This document shows positions 13,757-19,951 of a DNA stretch of 19,951 nucleotides, piece after piece. The stretch comes from Phycisphaerales bacterium. GTDB taxonomy: Bacteria > Planctomycetota > Phycisphaerae > Phycisphaerales > UBA1924. The notes under the pieces were generated by a model. It had not been told where the DNA came from and made no database searches. It saw nothing but the letters and a program-made list of their open reading frames with translations. A program made the translations under genes and the position numbers. The stretch is from contig DOJA01000045.1 in the NCBI GenBank assembly GCA_003511945.1, positions 6,626 to 26,576 on the forward strand, in the 5' to 3' direction. Each line of letters begins with the position of its first letter. The first letter of the stretch is position 1.

Positions 13757-14455
13757 TCAGCGCCGGCGACGCCCGGTCACAAAGCCGAGCCCGAGCAGCA
13801 GGGCCGTGCCCGCGCCGGGGGTGGGAACCTTTCCAATGAAGAGGAAGTCGCGGGTGATTCCGCCGTGGCCCTCGAACCAGCCGCGTCCGACCCAGTAGCC
13901 CTGGTTGGCCTGCGGGTGGCCGGCGAGGCGGTGCTCGTCCTGGAGGAACGCGAAGCTGAACCCGGGCGGATTGCCGAACTCGTCCTCGAGGGTGAAGACG
14001 GTGCCGTTGGGCACATCGGGGTTGCCGAGGGAGGTGATCGTCCCGTCGTTGAGCGGATCCTCGTTGGTGACGATCCAGCCGGTCCCGCTGGGCGAGACAT
14101 TCGCCTCGTACTCGAAGAAGAGGGAGTAGGCCCCGGCGCCGAAGCCGTAGGACCCGCCGGCGTCCACCCCGCCGAAGACCGTTCCCGCGATCGTGATGCG
14201 GTAGTCGTTCGGGGCGTCCTCGAAGACACTCAGCACGACATTGTCGAAGGCATCGAAGGAAAAGGTTGCGTTCCCCGGCTGATTGAACGGCGCCACATTG
14301 AAGATGTCATCGAAGCGCACGCCGTAGGGCGGCGGGTTGATGTTGCCATCGGGATGGTCGGCGAGTTGAAACGAGGCGATGAGCCCCGCGTTCGCCGAGC
14401 CAACCAGCGCCAGCGCCGCAGCGCACGAAAAGACAAGCAGACTGGAATGATTCAT
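13757..14455 (-). CDS. Exported protein with PEP-CTERM-like (VPTP) sorting tail
   Basis: A 232-residue secreted protein of unknown function. The signal peptide MNHSSLLVFSCAAALALVGS ends near ANA-G. A beta-rich domain follows, with aromatic and acidic stretches (FSFDAFDNVVLSVFEDAPND, YSLFFEYEANVSPSGTGW). The end is VPTPGAGTALLLGLGF then RRRR, a variant of the PEP-CTERM exosortase signal with Thr in place of the usual Glu. The ATG at 14455 has GGGAGAA about seven bases upstream and directly begins the signal peptide. The open frame extends upstream to 14830 without signal features or similarity, and that extension is rejected. It is convergent with the other exported protein; the two share architecture but not obvious sequence. 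A strong terminator follows. Confidence 0.82.
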   Translation of the reverse strand: MNHSSLLVFSCAAALALVGSANAGLIASFQLADHPDGNINPPPYGVRFDDIFNVAPFNQPGNATFSFDAFDNVVLSVFEDAPNDYRITIAGTVFGGVDAGGSYGFGAGAYSLFFEYEANVSPSGTGWIVTNEDPLNDGTITSLGNPDVPNGTVFTLEDEFGNPPGFSFAFLQDEHRLAGHPQANQGYWVGRGWFEGHGGITRDFLFIGKVPTPGAGTALLLGLGFVTGRRRR

Positions 14456-14831
14456 GACGGCTTCTCCCTCTCCTACGCGGCGGTTCCCCGCCGAATTTCC
14501 GGCCCAGCCCCTCGCTGCCCCCAGCGAAATCCCCGGGCCGGTCACGATAATAGTTCCCGTTCTCTGCAGTCCGAGCAAGCGATGGAGCGTCAGGAAGGGG
14601 TGAGAACGCGCAACTCGGGTCAGATTCCGAAGCGTGCATTCTTGCCCGCAGTCTCCAGTCATCCCAAATTGACACGGAGCGCGATCGCGCGGTTTTTGCG
14701 CTGGCTTGATCTCCGGCGGCATGCCCGCATGGGCTGCGGGTCTTGCGCAGCGCGGGCGTCTGCCGAGCTCCGCGTGAACAGCCCTGGGGGTGCTCGGCCC
14801 CTGAGCGCACCCTTGATCCCCGGGCCTCAAC
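14456..14831. other. Intergenic region between dnaE2 end and exported-protein promoter
   Basis: 376 bp without a supported gene. Near the dnaE2 stop lies the hairpin at 14788-14812. Toward the exported-protein gene, a weak minus-strand promoter may be formed by TATTAT at 14552-14547 with TTGCTC at 14578-14573, although the 20-base spacing is long. A 12-bp perfect palindrome GCGCGATCGCGC at 14679-14690 is followed on the plus strand by GGTTTTT; its role is unclear. Nothing else stands out. Confidence 0.6.
14788..14812 (-). terminator. Possible terminator hairpin after dnaE2
   Basis: On the minus strand, GGGTGCGCTC pairs with GAGCACCC (two-base bulge) around a short loop, 20 to 44 bases after the dnaE2 stop. 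There is no T-run, so it may act as an RNA 3'-end stabiliser or a weak terminator only. Confidence 0.35.
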
Positions 14832-17800
14832 TCAATGAAAATCCCGCGACACGCTCATCAGCCCCGCGGCGAGGCGGTCGAGGGAACGCAGTTCGCGGGC
14901 CAGGACATGCACGACCTCGCCCTGGCGCTCGACCACGCCCCGGCAGAGGACGATCCGGCTGTGGCGGGCGGCGCTGCGGTACCGCTCGTAGACCCGCGGC
15001 TTGACGATCAGGTTGGCGACGCCGGTTTCGTCCTCGATGGTCATGAAGACGATCCCCGAGGCGGTGCCGGGGCGCTGGCGGACGAGGACGACGCCCGCGA
15101 CGGTCGCCCGCGCGCCCCGGGGCATGGCGGCGCCGTCCGAGAGGGCCTCGTTGGGCGCGGCGCCGCGAGCGCGGAGCGCTCCGCGGATGAACGACACGGG
15201 GTGCGCCTTGAGTGACAGCCCCGCGCTGGCGTAGTCGGCGTGGACCTCGCTGGCGGGCGATCGCGGGGGGAGGCGGAGGGACGGCGCGCCGTCGTCGTCC
15301 CACTCCGCGTCGAACAGCGGGAGGCGTTCGTCGCGCAGGGACTGGACCGCCCAGAGGGCCCGCTGGCGTGAGAGCCCCATGGAGCCGAAGGCGTCGGCCT
15401 GGGCGAGGCGGCGCATCGAAGCGGCGCTCGTTCCCGTGGCCCGCCACAGCGCGGCGATGGAGCGGAACGCCCCGCGCCGACGGACGCACTCGCTCACCCG
15501 GTCCGCCTCGTCCCGGCGGAGCCCGTTCACCAGGCGCAGCCCGAGCCGGAGGGCCGGGCTGCTCTCGCCCGGTTCGAGCGTGCAGTCCCAGTCGGAGTGG
15601 TTGGCGTCGATGGGGCGGACCTCGACGCCGTGTTCCTTGGCGTCGCGGACGATCTGGGCGGGTTGGTAGAAGCCCATGGGCTGGCTGTTGAGCAGGGCGG
15701 CGGCGAAGGCGGCGGGGTGGTGGCGCTTGAGCCAGGAGGAGGCGTAGACGATGAGGGCGAAGGAGGCGGCGTGGGACTCGGGGAAGCCGTACCCGCTGAA
15801 GCCCTTGATCTGCTCGAAGGACCGCTCGGCGAACGCCCTGGGGTAGCCGCGGGCGAGCATGCCTTCGATGAGCCGGTCGCCGAAGCGTTCGATCTGGTTG
15901 CCTCGGGTCTTCCATGCGCCGATGGCGCGCCGGAGCTGGTCGGCCTCGCCCGGTGTGAACCCGGCGGCGACGACGGCCAGGGCCATGGCCTGCTCCTGGA
16001 AGAGCGGGACGCCCAGGGTGCGCTCGAGCACGACCCGGACCGCGTCGTCGAAGAAGGTCACCGGCTCCTGGGCGTTGCGCCGGCGCAGGTAGGGGTGGAC
16101 CATGTCGCCCTGGATCGGCCCCGGGCGCACGATGGCGACCTCGATGACCAGGTCGTAGTAGCAGCGCGGGCGGAGCCGGGGGAGCATCGACATCTGCGCT
16201 CGGCTCTCGATCTGGAAGACGCCGACCGTGTCGGCCTTGCAGATCATGTCGTAGACCGCGGGATCCTCGGGCGGGATCGTGGCGAGCGTCAGGTCGCGCC
16301 CCTCGTGCGCGCGGACGAGGTCCATCGCCTTGCGGACGCAGGTGAGCATGCCCAGCCCGAGCACATCGACCTTGAGCATGCCCAGGGCGTCGATGTCGTC
16401 CTTGTCCCACTCGATGACGGTGCGGTCCTCCATGCGGGCGTTCTCGATGGGGACCAGCTCGCACAGGGGCGTCCGGGTGATGACGAAGCCCCCGACATGC
16501 TGGGAGAGGTGGCGGGGGAAGCCCTCGATCTCGGCGGCGAGGCCCAGGATGCGCCGGATGTGGGGGTCGTGCGGGTCGAGCCCGGCCTGGCGCAGGCGCT
16601 CGGGCCTGGGCGGGCCGCTGCCCCATCCTTCGACCTCCTTGGCCAGCCGGTCGACGCAGTCGAGGGAGAGCCCCATGGCCTTGCCGACCTCGCGGATGGC
16701 GCTTCGCCCGCGGTAGGTGATGACCTCGGCGGTGAGGGCCGCCCGGTCGCGCCCGTACTTGGCGTAGAGGTGCTGGATGACCTCCTCGCGGCGCTCGTGC
16801 TCGAAGTCGATGTCGATGTCGGGGGGCTCGTCTCGTTCGCGGCTGACGAAGCGCTCGAAGAGGACGCTCACGCGCTCCGGGTCGACGGCGGTGACGCCCA
16901 GGCAGTAGCACACGGCGCTGTTGGCCGCCGCCCCGCGCCCCTGGCAGAGGATGCCCCTGGACTGCGCGAAAGCGACGATGTCGTGGACGGTCAGGAAGTA
17001 GGCGGCGTAGCGCAGTTCGTCGATGAGCCCCAGTTCGTGCCGGATCTGCCCCCGGACCTTCTCGGGGACTCCGCCCGGGTAGCGCCGCAGCGCGCCCGCT
17101 TCCGTGAGGGCGCGGAGGTGGCCCATGGGCGTGGAGCCGGGGGGGACCACCTCGTCGGGGTACTCGTAGCGGAGCTGGTCGAGCGAGAAGCCCCGGCAGC
17201 GATCGGCGATCTCGACCGTCCGCCCCAGCGCGCCCGGGAAGCGTGCGAAGAGGCGGTGCATCTCCGACGGGGGCTTGAGGTGTCGCTCGGCGTTGGCCAG
17301 CAGGCGGAGCCCCGCCTGCTCGATCGTGCACCCGTGGCGGATGCAGCACAGGGTATCGTGCAGCGCGCGGCGCTCGGGGGCGTGGTGCCGCGCATCGTTG
17401 ACGGCGACGAGCGGGACGCACGCCTCGGCGCTCAGGCGGGCGAGCGCGATCGTCCGCGCCTCGTCGCCCTGGGCGTAGGTGCGCGATGCCGCCAGGGAGA
17501 GCCCGTCCTCGGCGAAGCCCCGGCGCAGGGCGCCGAGGTGGGCGACGAAGCGGTCGTCCGGCGCTCCGGGCGGGAGAGCGACGCCCAGCATCCCCTCGCT
17601 GTGCGCGAGCAGGTCCTCGAGCGTGAGCAGGCACGCGCCCTTCTCGGCCCGGCGCTTGCCCAGGGTGAGCAGGCGACAGAGCCGCGCGTAGGCGGGCCGG
17701 TCGGTCGGGTAGACCAGCACCGAGAGCCCGCGCGGATCCTCAAGGACGATCCGGCAGCCGACGACCAGCGGCACGCCCGCTTCTTTGGCGGCGGCGTGGG

Positions 17801-17951
17801 CGCGCACGACCCCGGCCAGGGAGTTGCGGTCGGTCACCGCGATGGCCCCGTGCCCCAGTTCGCCCGCGCGACGGACGAACTCGTCCGGGTGGCTCGCGCC
17901 GCGCAGGAACGAGAAGTTGGTCGTGACCTGCAGTTCGGCGTACGCGCTCAT
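14832..17951 (-). CDS. dnaE2: Error-prone DNA polymerase DnaE2
   Basis: A C-family polymerase of 1,039 residues, the catalytic member of the ImuA-ImuB-DnaE2 translesion mutasome. The start MSAYAELQVTTNFSFLRGAS is the characteristic DnaE2 N-terminus. Its PHP domain lacks the first His-x-His pair (TTNFSF), as expected for a degenerate proofreading site. Palm catalytic aspartates D378 and D380 lie in PPDIDIDFEHERREEV. Further family blocks are QGRGAAANSAVCYCLG, IVRPGPIQGDMVHPYLRRR, VPLFQEQAM, GFSGYGFPESHAASFALIVY and the C-terminal OB fold (VAGVVLVRQRPGTASGIVFM). It ends in SRDFH, typical of the family. Its ATG lies 3 bp after the imuB stop, so the two are translationally coupled. LexA control is expected for this operon, but any SOS box would lie upstream of imuA, outside the window. 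Confidence 0.97.
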   Translation of the reverse strand: MSAYAELQVTTNFSFLRGASHPDEFVRRAGELGHGAIAVTDRNSLAGVVRAHAAAKEAGVPLVVGCRIVLEDPRGLSVLVYPTDRPAYARLCRLLTLGKRRAEKGACLLTLEDLLAHSEGMLGVALPPGAPDDRFVAHLGALRRGFAEDGLSLAASRTYAQGDEARTIALARLSAEACVPLVAVNDARHHAPERRALHDTLCCIRHGCTIEQAGLRLLANAERHLKPPSEMHRLFARFPGALGRTVEIADRCRGFSLDQLRYEYPDEVVPPGSTPMGHLRALTEAGALRRYPGGVPEKVRGQIRHELGLIDELRYAAYFLTVHDIVAFAQSRGILCQGRGAAANSAVCYCLGVTAVDPERVSVLFERFVSRERDEPPDIDIDFEHERREEVIQHLYAKYGRDRAALTAEVITYRGRSAIREVGKAMGLSLDCVDRLAKEVEGWGSGPPRPERLRQAGLDPHDPHIRRILGLAAEIEGFPRHLSQHVGGFVITRTPLCELVPIENARMEDRTVIEWDKDDIDALGMLKVDVLGLGMLTCVRKAMDLVRAHEGRDLTLATIPPEDPAVYDMICKADTVGVFQIESRAQMSMLPRLRPRCYYDLVIEVAIVRPGPIQGDMVHPYLRRRNAQEPVTFFDDAVRVVLERTLGVPLFQEQAMALAVVAAGFTPGEADQLRRAIGAWKTRGNQIERFGDRLIEGMLARGYPRAFAERSFEQIKGFSGYGFPESHAASFALIVYASSWLKRHHPAAFAAALLNSQPMGFYQPAQIVRDAKEHGVEVRPIDANHSDWDCTLEPGESSPALRLGLRLVNGLRRDEADRVSECVRRRGAFRSIAALWRATGTSAASMRRLAQADAFGSMGLSRQRALWAVQSLRDERLPLFDAEWDDDGAPSLRLPPRSPASEVHADYASAGLSLKAHPVSFIRGALRARGAAPNEALSDGAAMPRGARATVAGVVLVRQRPGTASGIVFMTIEDETGVANLIVKPRVYERYRSAARHSRIVLCRGVVERQGEVVHVLARELRSLDRLAAGLMSVSRDFH

Positions 17952-17954
17952 GGC

Positions 17955-19457
17955 TCAGGCCCACTCCCCGTGGAGGAACCACCGGCCGCCCGCGGACTCG
18001 CGGTAGACCCACCACCAGCGCCCGTCGTCGAGGGCGAGGATGTAGTAGTCACGGGCGCCCTGTTCGCCGCGCCACCATTCGCCGCCGATCCGCTCCGGCC
18101 CGGCGCAGGAGCGGACCGCGAACGACTCGCCGGCGCGCCGGATCAGGACGATCGGCCCCTCGGGCAGGAGGAGCGTCGCTTCGACCGGGGCGGGGTGGTC
18201 GAGCAGCAGGGTCGGGCGGTCGGCGTCAACGAGCGCCGCCGGAGGTGTTGATCCCTCTGCGCTCGCGTCGAAGGGGCGCGATCGGGCGGCGTGCTCGGGG
18301 ATGTGCGATTCAACGACGGCTCGGCGGAGGACGCGGGTTCTCCCGAGCCGGGCCGCGAGGGTGTCGGCCAGGCGCGCCACCGGCTCGTCGTCGCGCTCGC
18401 CCGGCGCTCCCGCCAGGTGCGAGCGCTGGGTCTGCGCCACGCGTGCCATCCCGCCCGCGATGAGGCGCACGCCCTCCACGCCGAACCCCAGGTTGGCCCG
18501 GTCCAGATGGGGGCGCAGCAGCGACCACAGGTGCCGAGCGTCGCGGCTGGGCGCCGAGAGGCGCACACTCAGCGCCACCGGGTCCAGGCCGCTGCGTTGC
18601 AGGACCACGCCCAGCGAGCGACAGCCCGCGCCCCGGGCGACGAGCTGCGAGGCGATCGAATCCAGAAGGGAGCGCACGCAGACCTCGATCGCGTCAAGCC
18701 GGTCGGTCGGCCCGTCGAAGACGCGCTCGGCGCGGACCGGCGGGCGCGGACGCACCGGGTCGATGGGCTCCATCGCGCGTCCGAACGCCTGATCGAGGCG
18801 GAGCAGCAGATCGTCGCCGTACCGGGCGGCGAGCGCGCCCCGGGGCAGGTCGAGCAGGTGCGCGATCCGCTCGATCCCGACCTCCGCCAGGCGCTCGACG
18901 ACCCCGTCGCCCAGGCGCAGCGAGATCACCGGCAGGGGCGCGAGGGCCGCGTGCAGGGATCCGCTGTCGACGGCGGTGATGTCGTCCTTCCCGAAGCGGG
19001 CCATCGCCCAGGCGCCGGCGTAGGAAGGGGCGGCGGCGACGCGGGAGCCGAAGCCCATCGTGCGGCACCACCCGTGGATCCGTCCCGCCAGCGCCCGCGG
19101 GCTGCCCCACAGCCGGTCGCACCCGGCGATGTTCAGCAGCAGCCCGTCGGGCTCGTCGATCGCCACCACCGGCGTGAATCGCAGGGCGCGCCCCGCCAGC
19201 GCCCGCAGCGCGCGGCTGTCGCGCCGGGCGTCCTGGGGCGCCACGCAGAAGCGGCGCCCCGAGAGCAGCGCCCGGGCGTGGGCGACGGTCATCCCCGGCG
19301 CGACCCCCGCCCGCGCCGAGAGCGCGCACGCCCGGGCGACGACCTCGCGCTGGTGATCGACGCGCCAGAGCACCACGGCGCACGCCGGGTCAAGACGCAG
19401 ATGCCGCCGGACGAGGGTGCTCGACCACTCGCTCAGGAACAACGACACGCACGCCAT
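17955..19457 (-). CDS. imuB: ImuB, Y-family polymerase-like mutasome hub
   Basis: A 500-residue catalytically dead Y-family relative that tethers DnaE2 to the sliding clamp during translesion synthesis. The polymerase-like region includes ARAGVAPGMTVAHARALL and IDEPDGLLLNIAGCDRLWG (from residue 100). The first metal-binding Asp of active Y-family enzymes is missing: FLSEW stands at 7-11 where DxDAF would be. The ImuB-specific C-terminus is present: VVESHIPEHAARSRPF, GPIVLIRRAGE, GPERIGGEWWRGEQGARDYY and WFLHGEWA at the very end. No obvious QLxLF-type clamp-binding motif was found by eye. The ATG at 19457 lies inside the end of imuA (68-bp overlap, different frame), with GGAG about nine bases upstream. 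It is followed almost directly by dnaE2. Confidence 0.95.
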   Translation of the reverse strand: MACVSLFLSEWSSTLVRRHLRLDPACAVVLWRVDHQREVVARACALSARAGVAPGMTVAHARALLSGRRFCVAPQDARRDSRALRALAGRALRFTPVVAIDEPDGLLLNIAGCDRLWGSPRALAGRIHGWCRTMGFGSRVAAAPSYAGAWAMARFGKDDITAVDSGSLHAALAPLPVISLRLGDGVVERLAEVGIERIAHLLDLPRGALAARYGDDLLLRLDQAFGRAMEPIDPVRPRPPVRAERVFDGPTDRLDAIEVCVRSLLDSIASQLVARGAGCRSLGVVLQRSGLDPVALSVRLSAPSRDARHLWSLLRPHLDRANLGFGVEGVRLIAGGMARVAQTQRSHLAGAPGERDDEPVARLADTLAARLGRTRVLRRAVVESHIPEHAARSRPFDASAEGSTPPAALVDADRPTLLLDHPAPVEATLLLPEGPIVLIRRAGESFAVRSCAGPERIGGEWWRGEQGARDYYILALDDGRWWWVYRESAGGRWFLHGEWA

Positions 19458-19951
19458 CGCGAGAACGCTCCACCACGCACCTCCCTGTGCCCGCGCCCAG
19501 CGCCCGCGATCCCTTGCAGCGCAGCAGTTGGATCTCCCAGCGCGGACGCTCCCCGCCTGGGCACGCCGACACCCGCCAGCGCGTCACCGCCGCCGAGAGA
19601 GAACCGGCATCCCGCGCCGGACGCGCCAGCAGCCCGATCGACCCGCCCGACTCCGCCGCCAGTTGCAGCCGACGCGAGGCCGGGAGCGTGAATGCGCCCG
19701 CGTCCGCCACCACCACGAGCCCCGCGGCACGCAGAGAAGCATCGGCGGCCCACAGACGCGACGGGGCGTCGGGCGCATCAACAAAGAGCGACCGCCCCAG
19801 CAGCCCCGCCCGCGCCAGCGCGGCGGGCGACGCCCACACCCGGCGCCCGACCCACACGACCCAGCCGGTGAGCGACGACGCCCGAGCCGCGAGATGCACC
19901 AGAACCCCGATCGCGGGCGTCCAGCGCCGCCCGCCCCCCCGCACCCCCCCC
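19390..19951 (-). CDS. imuA: ImuA mutasome protein, 3' part (N-terminus beyond window)
   Basis: The last 186 residues of ImuA, the RecA/SulA-like accessory factor of the ImuA-ImuB-DnaE2 mutasome, which is required for DNA-damage-induced mutagenesis. Recognisable blocks: VVWVGRRVW, LLGRSLFVDAPDAPSRLWAA, RRLQLAAESGGSIGLLARPA, AVTRWRVSA and WEIQLLRCKG near the end. The frame stays open to the window edge, where Gly codons in a poly-C/G tract precede RRWTPAIGVLVHLAARA, so the N-terminal part and any Walker A motif cannot be judged. It overlaps imuB by 68 bp, an unusually long overlap that suggests strong translational coupling. The last residues (PERVVEHPRPAASAS) lie in the overlap and may not be conserved. 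Confidence 0.87.
   Translation of the reverse strand, partial: GGVRGGGRRWTPAIGVLVHLAARASSLTGWVVWVGRRVWASPAALARAGLLGRSLFVDAPDAPSRLWAADASLRAAGLVVVADAGAFTLPASRRLQLAAESGGSIGLLARPARDAGSLSAAVTRWRVSACPGGERPRWEIQLLRCKGSRALGAGTGRCVVERSRDGVRVVVPERVVEHPRPAASAS

Noticed and set aside
13442..15004. Plus-strand frame of 520 codons beginning in the tRNA-like repeats
   Set aside because: It runs antisense through the exported-protein gene and into dnaE2 with no similarity; the 8-residue repeat is a by-product of the 24-bp period.
14827..17634. Second long minus-strand frame of 935 codons within dnaE2
   Set aside because: Arg/Pro-rich out-of-frame reading of DnaE2 codons; no motifs.
15597..18251. Long plus-strand frame of 884 codons opposite dnaE2 and imuB
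   Set aside because: Antisense shadow; the opposite strand has full-length conserved proteins.
707..19951. A single DNA-repair island combining mutL, SRAP and the mutasome
   Set aside because: mutL lies on the other side of the probable chimeric junction and SRAP is separated by unrelated genes, so no joint system can be claimed.
19930..19951. Poly-C tract at the window end as a functional element
   Set aside because: It falls in a Gly-coding stretch of imuA at the sequence edge; low complexity or end-of-contig error is as likely.

Overview
The window appears to be a mosaic of two unrelated genomes joined at about base 3,800. Bases 1 to about 3,790 look like an alphaproteobacterium of the Sphingomonadales: mreB, mutL and a PhoD-type alkaline phosphatase, with an inverted 18-bp intergenic repeat of a kind common in sphingomonads. 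Bases from about 3,800 to the end are distinctly richer in G+C. They look like a Phycisphaerae-type planctomycete: a giant TPR protein, BlaI/BlaR1-type regulators, two exported proteins with PEP-CTERM-like tails, and an ImuA-ImuB-DnaE2 mutasome. The two halves meet inside a single open frame that joins the TPR protein to a PhoD lacking its N-terminus. I read this most economically as a chimeric contig or clone, although a real fusion cannot be excluded from sequence alone.

Layout. 1-506 (-): 5' part of mreB. 707-2488 (+): complete mutL with endonuclease motifs. 2508-2587: inverted repeat. 2593-6654 (-): TPR protein (C-terminal end missing) running in frame into PhoD (N-terminal end missing). 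6847-9732 (-): M56/BlaR1-like metalloprotease with a very long charged C-terminal extension. 9764-10150 (-): BlaI-type repressor. A candidate promoter lies at 10187-10215, with a BlaI-like operator inside its spacer. 10270-11781 (-): ArnT-like membrane glycosyltransferase. 11832-12545 (+): SRAP (YedK/HMCES) DNA-protein crosslink protein with a TTG start. 12738-13418 (+) and 13757-14455 (-): two convergent secreted proteins with PEP-CTERM-like tails. They are separated by a 338-bp spacer holding tRNA-arm-like direct repeats and a strong terminator. 14832-17951, 17955-19457 and 19390-end (-): dnaE2, imuB and the 3' part of imuA in one tightly packed operon.

How the genes work together. BlaI should repress its own promoter, and BlaR1 should cleave BlaI on a signal sensed outside the membrane. 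The TPR gene downstream may share that transcript. ImuA, ImuB and DnaE2 form the standard SOS-inducible translesion mutasome. SRAP shields abasic sites in single-stranded DNA and so belongs to the same genome-maintenance theme, but it is not in the same operon. No CRISPR array, insertion sequence, rRNA or complete tRNA was seen. Apart from the junction, the least explained elements are the C-terminal sensor region of the BlaR1-like protein and the repeats at 13495-13666.
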